A stretch of DNA of 64,000 bases from Agromyces sp. 3263 (GTDB lineage: Bacteria > Actinomycetota > Actinomycetes > Actinomycetales > Microbacteriaceae): positions 620,001 to 684,000 of the forward strand of contig NZ_JAVDUV010000001.1 of NCBI RefSeq assembly GCF_031456545.1. Direction: 5' to 3'. Shown here in pieces: positions 19,660 to 28,081 of the stretch. Each line of letters starts with the position of its first letter. The stretch's first letter is position 1. The notes beneath the pieces are model-generated. The model was not told the DNA's origin and searched no databases. It saw only the letters and a list, made by a program, of their open reading frames with translations. The position numbers were made by a program, and so were the translations under genes.

Positions 19660-20934
19660 TCAGTCGCTGAGCGGCGGCACCGTCTTGGGCCGTACGAGTC
19701 CCCAGAGCGCGGCGATCGCCACCACGGCGGCGAGCGCCATGATGAGGGCCATCGGGCCCGCGCTGCCGACCCCCATGAGGCCGATCAGCGGCGAGATGAC
19801 CCCGGCGAGGCCGAAGTTCAGCGCGCCGAGCAGCGACGCGGCGGTGCCGGCCTCGGCGCCGTGGTGCGCAAGGGCGAGCACCTGCACCGCGGGGAACGAG
19901 AACCCGCAGGCGAGGATGTAGAACCACAGCGGGATCGCCACGCCCCAGAAGCCGGCGTCGGCGCTGTCGAGCACGATGATCGCGACCGCCATCGCGAGGT
20001 GCACCATCGTCATGATCGCGAGGATCCACTGCGGCTGCACCGACCCGCGCATGAGGCGCGAGCTCGTCTGCACGCCGATGATGATGCCGATGGAGTTCAC
20101 CGCGAACAGCAGTCCGTACTGCTGCGCGCTGAAGTGGTAGACCTCCTGGAACAGGAACGACGACGTCGAGAGGTAGCCGAAGAGGCCCGTGAACGTCATG
20201 CCGCCGACGATCGCCGCGCCGAGGTACACACGGTCGCGGAAGAGCGCCGCGTAGCGGTCGCGCAGCGTCGAGTGGCCCGAGACGTGGCGGCGGGACTCGG
20301 GCAGGGTCTCGACGATCAGGAACGCGACCGCGAGGAGCACCACGGCGCCGTAGATCGCGAGCACGACGAACACGCCGCGCCAGTCCATGACGTTGAGCAG
20401 CTGCGAGCCGATGACGGGTGCGAGCACCGGCGCGAGGCCGTTGACGAGCGCGAGCCGCGAGAGCATGCGCACGAGCGGCTTGCCGCCGAACAGGTCGCGC
20501 ACCATCGCCATGGCGACCACGCCGCCGGCGGCCGCGCCGAAGCCCTGCAGCAGTCGGAACGCCATGAGCCAGGCGATGTCGGGCGCGAGCGCCGCCGCGA
20601 CGGATGCCGCGATGTGCAGCGCGGTGGCGAGGATGAGCGGCAGGCGGCGACCGACCTTGTCGCTCCACGGGCCGACGATGAGCTGGCCGAGGCCGAAGCC
20701 GATCATGGTACCGGTGAGGGTGAGCTGCACCGCCGCGGCGTTGACGCCGAGCTCGGACTGGAGCACCGGGAACGCCGGCAGGTAGAGGTCGATCGTGAAC
20801 GGCCCGAGCGCGGTGAGCGCGCCGAGCACGAGCACGTAGACGAGACGCTGGCGCCGGGAGAGGAGGTCACCGGGGTGCGCCGGCGCCGAGTAGTCGTCGG
20901 GCCGGATGATGGGGATGGAGGCGGTTGAGGACAT
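19660..20934 (-). CDS. Bcr/CflA-type MFS drug efflux transporter
   Basis: 424 residues, 12 predicted helices. GALTALGPFTIDLYLPAFP at the first helix and GPWSDKVGRRLPLI in the loop between helices 2 and 3 are hallmarks of the Bcr/CflA group of DHA1 proton antiporters, which export drugs such as bicyclomycin or chloramphenicol. LLQGFGAAAGGVVAMAMVRD is the helix 4-5 motif. ATG at 20934 has AGGA upstream. The gene has its own promoter region of about 200 bases with a palindrome and a leader hairpin, suggesting inducible expression. The substrate is unknown. Confidence 0.9.
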   Translation of the reverse strand: MSSTASIPIIRPDDYSAPAHPGDLLSRRQRLVYVLVLGALTALGPFTIDLYLPAFPVLQSELGVNAAAVQLTLTGTMIGFGLGQLIVGPWSDKVGRRLPLILATALHIAASVAAALAPDIAWLMAFRLLQGFGAAAGGVVAMAMVRDLFGGKPLVRMLSRLALVNGLAPVLAPVIGSQLLNVMDWRGVFVVLAIYGAVVLLAVAFLIVETLPESRRHVSGHSTLRDRYAALFRDRVYLGAAIVGGMTFTGLFGYLSTSSFLFQEVYHFSAQQYGLLFAVNSIGIIIGVQTSSRLMRGSVQPQWILAIMTMVHLAMAVAIIVLDSADAGFWGVAIPLWFYILACGFSFPAVQVLALAHHGAEAGTAASLLGALNFGLAGVISPLIGLMGVGSAGPMALIMALAAVVAIAALWGLVRPKTVPPLSD

Positions 20935-20993
20935 GCTGATCCTGGGCGTGCTCGAGTGCGGCGGCGCACGCCCTCGGACGCCGGGAAACAGGA

Positions 20994-21022
20994 ACGACGG
21001 CATCCACGCGGGATGCCGTCGT
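20994..21022 (-). promoter_or_regulatory. Leader hairpin of the efflux pump gene (possible attenuator)
   Basis: ACGACGGCATCC (20994-21005) and its exact complement (21011-21022) with a five-base loop. On the transcribed strand it is followed by a pyrimidine-rich stretch with Ts (TTCCTGTTTCCC). It lies about 60 bases before the pump start and downstream of the putative -10 box, so it is part of the leader. It could alternatively stop read-through from the ROK gene. Confidence 0.5.
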
Positions 21023-21048
21023 GAGGCGATCTCGGCCGTCGGGAGGCC

Positions 21049-21077
21049 TCGAATCGATTCGACTGTGAACGATTCTA
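21049..21077 (-). promoter_or_regulatory. -10 box and 14-bp palindromic operator of the efflux pump
   Basis: Leftward -10 box TAGAAT (complement at 21072-21077), followed about ten bases on by the perfect palindrome TCGAATCGATTCGA (21049-21062), which would cover the transcription start. A TTGCGT 19 bases upstream of the -10 is a weak -35. No regulator for it lies next to the pump. Confidence 0.5.
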
Positions 21078-21130
21078 GCGGATGCCTCCCCCCACCACGC
21101 AACGGGGAATACGCATCCCGAGCGCTTCGA

Positions 21131-22321
21131 TCAGCCCTCCGAGAGGGGATCCGCGAGCAGCCGCTCGAACGCGAGCTCGGCGGCGCCGATCGCCAGCCGG
21201 TCCTCGCCGAGGGCGGCGATCCGGATGACGAGCTCCTCACCCGCGGCGGGCATCGCCTGCGCGGCGACCGCCGCGGCGAGCGCGTCGGGGTCGCTCTCGG
21301 CCACCGTGGCGAGGAACCCGCCGAGCACCACGAGCGACGGGTTCAGCACGTTGACGGCGTTGGCAAGCGCGGTCGACAGGATGCGGCGCTGCCGCGCGAG
21401 TTCGGCCGCGACCTCGGTCGCCTCGGGCGTGTCCGGCTCCGCGAGCGCGGCCGCGAGGGCCGACGCGAGCGTCGGCTCGTCGGCGGCGGGCAGCCCCACG
21501 ACGGCGAGGAGGCGGGCGCGGCTCACCTCGTCCTCGAGCACGCCGCCCGTCGCGCGACGATCCTCGGCCGAGGGGATGCCGGGTCGGTTCTGGCCGAACT
21601 CGCCGGCGTAGCCGCCCGAGCCGCCGATCGGCTGCCCGTGCACGATGAGGCCGCCGCCGATGCCGCTCGCGCCGCCGTTCAGGTAGACGATGTCATCGAC
21701 GCCGCGACCGGCTCCGAAGAGGTGCTCGGCCAGGGCGCCGAGGCTGGCGTCGTTGCCGACGAAGGCGGGCAGCCCGGTGGCCGCCTCGACGAGGGCGCGC
21801 AGCGGGGCATCCGTCCACTCCAGGTGCGGCGCCAGTCGGATGAGGCCGTCGGACGCCCGCACGAGTCCGGGCACCGCGAGGCCGACCGCGACCAACCGGC
21901 TGGAGCCGAGCACGTCGCCTCGCCAGCGCTCGATGGTGCGCCCCACGAGGTCGGCGGTCTCCTCCGGCGTGACGAGGTGGTCGACCTCGAGGCGCTCGCG
22001 CACGGCGATGCGGCCGTCGAGGCCGACCGCGGCGATCGTGACGGCGTCGACCTCGGGGTTCACGGTGACGGCCATCACGTCGGGGTGCGGAGCGACGACC
22101 GGCGAGGGCCGGCCGACGCGGTTGGTCGGGTCGGGCGCCCGCTCCTCCACGAGGCCAGCATCGACGAGCTCACCCGCGAGGGCGGCCACGGTGGAGCGGT
22201 TGAGGCCGGTCGCCGCGGTGAGGCGGGCGCGCGACAGCGGCCCCTCGAGGTGCACGAGCGCGAGGAGTTTCGAGAGGTTTCGACGGTGGACGCCGTCGAA
22301 GGTTCCGGGCCGGTCTGCCAC
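21131..22321 (-). CDS. ROK-family repressor, probably of the xylobiose operon
   Basis: 396 residues. The N-terminal winged helix is RNLSKLLALVHLEGPLSRARLTAATGLNRSTV in two parts: the MarR-like helices and LTAATGLNRSTVAALAGELV. The C-terminal ROK sugar-kinase-like domain has VGLAVPGLV, FVGNDASLGALAEHLFG and NGGASGIGGGLIVHGQPIGG. GTG start. The canonical zinc site of ROK proteins (CxCGxxGC) is not visible, which is common among ROK regulators of xylose genes. It is divergent from the bxl-like operon and shares a 144-base promoter region with palindromic sites, so it is very likely the operon's repressor. Confidence 0.88.
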   Translation of the reverse strand: MADRPGTFDGVHRRNLSKLLALVHLEGPLSRARLTAATGLNRSTVAALAGELVDAGLVEERAPDPTNRVGRPSPVVAPHPDVMAVTVNPEVDAVTIAAVGLDGRIAVRERLEVDHLVTPEETADLVGRTIERWRGDVLGSSRLVAVGLAVPGLVRASDGLIRLAPHLEWTDAPLRALVEAATGLPAFVGNDASLGALAEHLFGAGRGVDDIVYLNGGASGIGGGLIVHGQPIGGSGGYAGEFGQNRPGIPSAEDRRATGGVLEDEVSRARLLAVVGLPAADEPTLASALAAALAEPDTPEATEVAAELARQRRILSTALANAVNVLNPSLVVLGGFLATVAESDPDALAAAVAAQAMPAAGEELVIRIAALGEDRLAIGAAELAFERLLADPLSEG

Positions 22322-22380
22322 GCGACCACTCTAGGGGCGGCCGGATCCGGCGTCCCAGCGGCGCGCCCAATTTGTTGCGC

Positions 22381-22453
22381 TTGACCCCAAATGCGAAGCC
22401 ACGTACTATTCGAGGCGTCCAGATCACTTTCGACGTAGTCGTCGAAACTTTCG
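22381..22453 (+). promoter_or_regulatory. Promoter and overlapping operators of the bxl-like operon
   Basis: TTGACC (22381-22386), 17-base spacer, TACTAT (22404-22409): a near-consensus promoter. Downstream lie two overlapping palindromes: TTTCGACGTAGTCGTCGAAA (22428-22447, eight-base arms) and CGAAACTTTCG (22443-22453, five-base arms with one central base). The latter has the CGAA-N-TTCG form I recall for BxlR of Streptomyces. GAGAGG at 22453-22458 is the ribosome-binding site. Confidence 0.78.
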
Positions 22454-22465
22454 AGAGGTTCAAAG

Positions 22466-23761
22466 ATGAACAGACGCAGCATGTCACGGCTCGTCACGCT
22501 GGGAGCCGTGGCCGCACTCGCCGTCGGCACCCTCGCCGGGTGCGCCGCGGGGGGTGACGACTCGGGCGACGGTTCGACCGAGCTGAGCTTCTGGCACAAC
22601 TCCACCACCGGCCCCGGCAAGGCCTACTGGGAGCAGACCGCCAAGGACTTCGAGGCCGAGCACCCGGGCGTCGACATCAAGATCCAGTCCATCCAGAACG
22701 AGGACATGGACGGCAAGCTCCAGACCGCCCTGAACTCGGGTGATGCACCCGACATCTTCATGGCGCGCGGCGGCGGCAAGCTCGCGGCCGTCGTCGAGGC
22801 CGGCCAGGTGCAGGACCTCACCGACCAGCTCTCGGACGACACGAAGACCGCGCTCGGCGACGCCTCACTCGCCGCCCTCTCGGTCGACGACAAGATCTAC
22901 GGCGTGCCGTCCTCGGTGCTGCCCGGCGGGATCTACTACAGCAAGGACCTGTTCGCCCAGGCCGGCATCACGGCGCCTCCCACCACCTTCGACGAGCTGA
23001 GCGAGGACGTCGACAAGCTCAAGGCCGCCGGCGTCGCCCCCATCGCGCTCGGCGCCAAGGACGCGTGGCCCGCCGCCCACTGGTACTACTTCTTCGTGCT
23101 GCGGGAGTGCTCGGAGGACGTCGTGGCCGCACTCGCGACCGACCCGAGCTTCTCCGACGAGTGCTTCCTGCGCGCGGGCCAGGACCTCGCGGACTTCGCC
23201 GCCACCGAGCCCTACAACGACGGCTTCCTCACCACCTCCGCGCAGCAGGGCGCCGGCTCGTCGGCCGGCCTGGTCGCCAACCACAAGGCCGCCATGGAGC
23301 TCATGGGCGCCTGGGACCCGGGAGTGATCGCCTCGCTCACGCCCGACGAGAAGCCGCTCCCCGACCTCGGCTGGTTCCCCTTCCCGGCCGTCGACGGCGG
23401 CGACGGCGGCGAGGGCGCGATGATGGGCGGCGTCGACGGCTACAGCTGCTACGTCGACGCACCCAAGGAGTGCGCCGAATTCCTCGAGTTCGCCTCGCAG
23501 AAGGCGCAGCAGGAGGCCTACGCCGACGCGTTCGTGACCCTGCCGGCGAACAAGGACGCACAGGGCGTCGTGACCGACCCGGCGCTGCAGGAGGTGCTCG
23601 CCTCGTACAACGACGCGCCGTACGTGTCCGTGTGGCTCGACACGCTGCTCGGCCAGAACGTCGGCAACGCACTGAACGTGGGCGTCGTCGACCTGCTCGC
23701 CGGCAAGGGTGACGCCCAGGGCATCGTCGACGCCGTCGAAGACGCCATCAAGAAGGGCTGA
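22466..23761 (+). CDS. bxlE: Xylobiose/xylo-oligosaccharide-binding lipoprotein (BxlE-like)
   Basis: 431 residues. Signal peptide with lipobox LAGC, lipidated Cys26. The mature part starts ELSFWHNSTTGPGKAYWEQT and contains FMARGGGKLAAVVEAGQVQD and GVPSSVLPGGIYYSKDLF, features of CUT1 binding proteins of the xylobiose group. First gene of an operon with two permeases, GH3 and GH43 enzymes, the same order as Streptomyces bxlEFGA, with the regulator divergent. Ligand assignment rests on that synteny. Confidence 0.82.
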   Translation: MNRRSMSRLVTLGAVAALAVGTLAGCAAGGDDSGDGSTELSFWHNSTTGPGKAYWEQTAKDFEAEHPGVDIKIQSIQNEDMDGKLQTALNSGDAPDIFMARGGGKLAAVVEAGQVQDLTDQLSDDTKTALGDASLAALSVDDKIYGVPSSVLPGGIYYSKDLFAQAGITAPPTTFDELSEDVDKLKAAGVAPIALGAKDAWPAAHWYYFFVLRECSEDVVAALATDPSFSDECFLRAGQDLADFAATEPYNDGFLTTSAQQGAGSSAGLVANHKAAMELMGAWDPGVIASLTPDEKPLPDLGWFPFPAVDGGDGGEGAMMGGVDGYSCYVDAPKECAEFLEFASQKAQQEAYADAFVTLPANKDAQGVVTDPALQEVLASYNDAPYVSVWLDTLLGQNVGNALNVGVVDLLAGKGDAQGIVDAVEDAIKKG

Positions 23762-23775
23762 GAGGCTCTCGCACC

Positions 23776-24813
23776 ATGAACGTTCGCACCAGCTCCCCCG
23801 CACCGAGGCGAGCCCCGGCGGACGACGTGCGGGCCGGGGACGAGCTCTCGTCCCCGGCCCTGCGCGGGGCCGGCGACGCGCCGGCCCCGGTCGCGCGTCG
23901 CAGCCGGCGCGACTGGCGGAAGGTCCTCGAGATCGCCGTGCTCGTCGGCCCGGCCCTCGTGATCTTCCTCGGCTTCGTCATCTTCCCGGTCGTCATGGCC
24001 GGCTACTACGGCTTCTTCAAGTGGAAGGGCTACGGCCCGCCCACCGACTTCATCGGCCTGCAGAACTACGTCACGATCTTCCAGGACCCCACGTTCCAGG
24101 AAGCCCTCTGGCACAACCTCGTCATCGTCGTGATGTCGCTCGTGCTGCAGGGCCCGGTGGCGTTGCTGCTCGCACTGCTGCTCAACCGTCCGATGCGCGG
24201 CCAGTCGCTGATCCGGGTGCTCATCTTCGTGCCCTACGTCATCGCCGAGGTCGTGGTCGGCACCGGCTGGAGCCTCATGCTCCAGTCCGACGGCGCGCTC
24301 AACGGCCTGCTCGACAAGGTCGGACTCGGCGCCTTCACCCAGGACTGGCTCTCGAACCCCGACCTCGCGATCTGGACGCTGCTGGGCATCATCACGTGGA
24401 AGTACGTCGGCTTCGCCGTCATCCTCTTCCTCGCCGGGCTCCAGGGCATCCCGCAGGAGCTCACCGAGGCCGCGCAGATCGACGGCGCCTCGTACTGGCA
24501 GATCCAGCGGCGCATCACGCTCCCGCTGCTCGGTCCGACCCTGCGCATCTGGGCGTTCCTGTCCATCATCGGCTCGCTGCAGCTGTTCGACCTCGTGTAC
24601 ATCATCTGGGGCCAGTACATCGCCTCGACCGCGGGCACCTCCACCATGGCGACCTACATGGTGGCCAACGGCCGCAACGCCGGCAACTACGGCTACGGCA
24701 ACGCGGTCGCGGTCGTGCTCTTCCTCATCTCTCTCGTCGTCGCCCTCGTCTACCAGCGCTTCGTGCTGCGCCGAGACACGGCCGGCGCCCTCACCGAACG
24801 GAGCGAGCCATGA
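23776..24813 (+). CDS. bxlF: Xylobiose importer permease (BxlF-like)
   Basis: 345 residues. A long Pro/Ala-rich basic N-terminal tail of about 50 residues precedes six helices (first IAVLVGPALVIFLGFVIFPV). The EAA loop is EAAQIDGASYWQIQRRITLP. It begins 14 bases after bxlE, without the long hairpin seen at the equivalent junction in the other importers. Its stop overlaps the next permease (ATGA). Pairs with BxlG-like and BxlE-like proteins; the ATPase must come from elsewhere. Confidence 0.85.
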   Translation: MNVRTSSPAPRRAPADDVRAGDELSSPALRGAGDAPAPVARRSRRDWRKVLEIAVLVGPALVIFLGFVIFPVVMAGYYGFFKWKGYGPPTDFIGLQNYVTIFQDPTFQEALWHNLVIVVMSLVLQGPVALLLALLLNRPMRGQSLIRVLIFVPYVIAEVVVGTGWSLMLQSDGALNGLLDKVGLGAFTQDWLSNPDLAIWTLLGIITWKYVGFAVILFLAGLQGIPQELTEAAQIDGASYWQIQRRITLPLLGPTLRIWAFLSIIGSLQLFDLVYIIWGQYIASTAGTSTMATYMVANGRNAGNYGYGNAVAVVLFLISLVVALVYQRFVLRRDTAGALTERSEP

Positions 24814-25679
24814 CCGCCTCGGCCATCGCCATCCCACGGGCCAGACGACCGCGCAACGGCCGGCTGCCCTGGGGCAGCCCCGCGATCTACTTCGGCGCCC
24901 TCGTGGTCGTCGCGCTCATGCTGGCGCCGATCCTGTACATCATCATCGGCGGCTTCCGCACCAACGCGCAGATCACCGCGGACCCCTCGGGCATGCCCGA
25001 CCCCTGGGTGACGAAGAACTACGCCGGGGTGCTCAGCAGCACGACCTTCTGGGGCGAGGTGGCCAACTCCACGGTGGCCGCCGTCGTCACGACGATCGGG
25101 GTCGTCGCCCTCGGCCTCATGGCGAGCTACGTGCTCGCGCGCTACCAGTTCAAGGCGCGCGGGCTCCTCTACGCGCTCTTCGCCGCGGGCCTGATGTTCC
25201 CGATGACCGTGGCCATCACGCCGCTGTACATCGTGGTGCGCAACCTCGGCCTGATGAACTCGCTGGCCGGCATCATCCTGCCCCAGATCGCCTTCGCCCT
25301 GCCGACGACGATCATCATCCTCGTGCCGTTCCTGCGCGCCATCCCCGACGAGATCGAGGAGGCCGCCTCCATCGACGGCGCCTCGCGGCTCGGGTTCTTC
25401 TGGCGCATGGTGGTGCCGCTGGCGCTGCCCGGCGTCATCACCGTCGGCATCCTCGCCTTCATCGCGAGCTGGAACAGCTACATCCTGCCGCTGTTCATCC
25501 TGAACAACGAGGACTCGTTCACCCTGCCGCTCGGCGTGCAGGCGTTCGCCTCGCAGTACTCGGTCGACACCGCCAAGGTGCTCGCCTTCACGTCGCTGTC
25601 GATGATCCCCGCCCTCATCTTCTTCAGCATCTTCGAGCGCCGCATCGTCGGCGGCCTCACCGGGGCGGTGAAGGGATGA
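24810..25679 (+). CDS. bxlG: Xylobiose importer permease (BxlG-like)
   Basis: 289 residues, six helices; IYFGALVVVALMLAPILYII opens the membrane part and the EAA loop is EAASIDGASRLGFFWRMVVP. ERRIVGGLTGAVKG is the usual MalG-type C-terminus. Overlaps the gene before and the gene after by four bases each, so permeases and the GH3 enzyme are translationally linked. Confidence 0.86.
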   Translation: MTASAIAIPRARRPRNGRLPWGSPAIYFGALVVVALMLAPILYIIIGGFRTNAQITADPSGMPDPWVTKNYAGVLSSTTFWGEVANSTVAAVVTTIGVVALGLMASYVLARYQFKARGLLYALFAAGLMFPMTVAITPLYIVVRNLGLMNSLAGIILPQIAFALPTTIIILVPFLRAIPDEIEEAASIDGASRLGFFWRMVVPLALPGVITVGILAFIASWNSYILPLFILNNEDSFTLPLGVQAFASQYSVDTAKVLAFTSLSMIPALIFFSIFERRIVGGLTGAVKG

Positions 25680-28081
25680 CCGAGCCGATGACGTCGATCC
25701 AGTCCACGACGACGGATGCCGCGTCGACGACGGATGCCGCGAGGGACCGCGTGACGACGGATGCCCCGTGGCGCGACCGGTCGCTGACCCCGACCGTCCG
25801 TGCGAGCGCCCTCATCGCCGAGCTCACCCTCGAGGAGAAGATCGCCCAGCTCTACGGCATCTGGATGGGGGCCTCGGCGGACGGCGCCGACGTGGCACCC
25901 CACCAGCACGAGATGACGGGCGACGTCGACCTCGATACCCTGCTCCCCAAGGGACTCGGCCAGGTCACCCGCGCCTTCGGCACCGCACCCGTCGACGCGG
26001 CGGTCGGCGCCCAGTCGCTCGCCCGGCTGCAGGAGCGCATCGTCGCGTCGAGCCGGTTCGGCATCCCGGCGCTCGTGCACGAGGAATGCCTCGCCGGCTT
26101 CGCCGCCCACGGCGCGACCGCCTATCCGGTGCCGCTGTCGTGGGGCGCCACCTTCGATCCCGGCCTCGTCGAGCAGATGGCCCGCCGGATCGGCGCCGAC
26201 ATGCGCTCGGTCGGCGTGCACCAGGGGCTCGCCCCGGTGCTCGACGTCGTGCGCGACGCCCGCTGGGGTCGCGTGGAGGAGACCATGGGCGAGGACCCGT
26301 ACCTCGTCGGCACGGTCGGCACGGCGTACGTGCGCGGGCTCGAGGCATCCGGGATCGTGGCGACGCTCAAGCACTTCGTCGGGTACTCGGCGTCGCGGGC
26401 GGGCCGCAACCTGGCGCCCGTCTCCGTCGGGGCACGGGAGCTCGCCGACGTGCTGCTGCCGCCGTTCGAGATGGTGGTGCGCGAGGCGAAGCCGCGTTCG
26501 GTGATGAACGCCTACACCGACCTCGACGGCGTGCCCACGGCCGCCGACCGCGACCTGCTCACCGGACTCCTGCGGGAGACGTGGGGCTTCGACGGCACCG
26601 TCGTCGCCGACTACTTCTCGGTCGCGTTCCTGCAGACCCTGCACGGCACCGCCGGCGACCTCGGCGAGGCGGCCGCGGCCGCGCTCGAGGCCGGCATCGA
26701 CGTGGAACTGCCCACCGTGCACGCCTTCGGCGAGCCGCTCGTGCGTGCCGTGGCCGACGGCCGCGTCGACGAGGCGGTCATCGACCGGGCCCTGCTGCGC
26801 GTGCTCGTGCAGAAGGTGGAGCTCGGCCTGCTCGACGACCCGGCGGCGCCGCCGGCGGCGAGCGCTGCCAAGGGCACGATCGACCTCGACCCCGCCGAGA
26901 ACCGCGCGCTCGCCCGTCGCATCGCCGAGCAGGCGATCGTGCTGCTGCACAACGACGGCACGCTGCCCGTGGTCGCCCCTGCCCGCATCGCGGTGATCGG
27001 CCCGACCGCCGACGACCCGCTCGCGGTGCTCGGCTGCTACGCGTTCCCCACGCACGTCGGCGTGCACCACCCCGAGAGCGGCTTGGGCATCGAACTGCCC
27101 ACGCTCGTCGAGGCCCTACGCGCGGAGTTCCCCGACAGCGAGATCACGCTGGCGCCCGGGACCTCGATCGACGGCGCGGAGATCGACGGCATCCCGCCCG
27201 CGGTCGAGCTCGCGGCATCCGCCGACCTCGTCGTGCTCGCGCTCGGGGACCGGGCCGGCCTCTTCGGCCGGGGCACCAGCGGTGAGGGCTGCGACGCCGA
27301 GAGCCTCGACCTGCCCGGCGCGCAGGGCGCACTGCTCGAGGCCGTGCTCGACGCCGGCACTCCCACCGTGCTCACGCTCCTCGCGGGCCGTCCGTATGTG
27401 CTCGGCACGGCGCCCGAGCGCGCTGCCGGCATCGTGCAGGCGTTCTTCCCGGGCGAGGAGGGCACCCGCGCCGTGGCGGCCATCCTCTCGGGACGGGTGA
27501 ACCCGAGCGGGCGCCTGCCCGTGAGCGTGCCGGCCACGCCCGGTGCGCAGCCGTCGACCTACCTGGCGTCGACGCTCGCTCGCAGCAACGGCGTGTCGAA
27601 CATCGACCCGACCGCGAGGTACCCCTTCGGACACGGGCTCGGCTACACGACGTTCGCCTGGCGCGACCTCGAGGTGACGGCGGGCGAGGCGTCCACCGAC
27701 GGCGCGCTGCGGCTGTCGCTCACCGTGGAGAACACCGGCGACCGTGCCGGAGCCGAGATCGTGCAGCTGTACCTGCACGACCCCGTGGCCTCGGTGGTGC
27801 GACCGGTGCAGCGACTGATCGGGTTCGAGCGCGTGGAGCTGGGCCCCGGGGCATCCGTGCGCCTCGACGTCGAGGTGCCGGCCGAGCTCGCCTCGTTCAC
27901 CGGCCGCGACGGTCGTCGCATCGTCGAACCCGGCTCGCTCGTGCTGGGCTTCGGGCGGTCGAGCTCCGACCTGGCGCTGCAGGCGACCGTCGAGCTCGTC
28001 GGGCCGGTGCGCGTCGTCGACCACACCCGCGCCCTGCACCCCGTGTGGTCGGCCCAGCCGATCGGCGCCGAATCGCCGTGA
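25676..28081 (+). CDS. bxlA: GH3 beta-xylosidase/beta-glucosidase (BxlA-like)
   Basis: 801 residues, cytoplasmic. The N-terminal TIM barrel has the substrate-binding KHFVGYSASRAGRN segment and the nucleophile Asp312 in GTVVADYFSV; the second alpha/beta domain follows from about residue 410, and a fibronectin-III-like domain ends the protein (ENTGDRAGAEIVQLYLHDP). The barrel sequence is of the bacterial beta-xylosidase type, and the position in a bxlEFGA-like operon supports hydrolysis of imported xylobiose to xylose. Activity on glucosides cannot be excluded. The first about 25 residues are Thr/Ser-rich and contain three near copies of a TTDAA motif. Confidence 0.88.
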   Translation: MTEPMTSIQSTTTDAASTTDAARDRVTTDAPWRDRSLTPTVRASALIAELTLEEKIAQLYGIWMGASADGADVAPHQHEMTGDVDLDTLLPKGLGQVTRAFGTAPVDAAVGAQSLARLQERIVASSRFGIPALVHEECLAGFAAHGATAYPVPLSWGATFDPGLVEQMARRIGADMRSVGVHQGLAPVLDVVRDARWGRVEETMGEDPYLVGTVGTAYVRGLEASGIVATLKHFVGYSASRAGRNLAPVSVGARELADVLLPPFEMVVREAKPRSVMNAYTDLDGVPTAADRDLLTGLLRETWGFDGTVVADYFSVAFLQTLHGTAGDLGEAAAAALEAGIDVELPTVHAFGEPLVRAVADGRVDEAVIDRALLRVLVQKVELGLLDDPAAPPAASAAKGTIDLDPAENRALARRIAEQAIVLLHNDGTLPVVAPARIAVIGPTADDPLAVLGCYAFPTHVGVHHPESGLGIELPTLVEALRAEFPDSEITLAPGTSIDGAEIDGIPPAVELAASADLVVLALGDRAGLFGRGTSGEGCDAESLDLPGAQGALLEAVLDAGTPTVLTLLAGRPYVLGTAPERAAGIVQAFFPGEEGTRAVAAILSGRVNPSGRLPVSVPATPGAQPSTYLASTLARSNGVSNIDPTARYPFGHGLGYTTFAWRDLEVTAGEASTDGALRLSLTVENTGDRAGAEIVQLYLHDPVASVVRPVQRLIGFERVELGPGASVRLDVEVPAELASFTGRDGRRIVEPGSLVLGFGRSSSDLALQATVELVGPVRVVDHTRALHPVWSAQPIGAESP

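Noticed and set aside
23757..23775. GAGAG-G-CTCTC between bxlE-like and bxlF-like genes as a hairpin like those in the other importers
   Set aside because: A one-base loop cannot form; the 14-base gap has no room for a stable stem.
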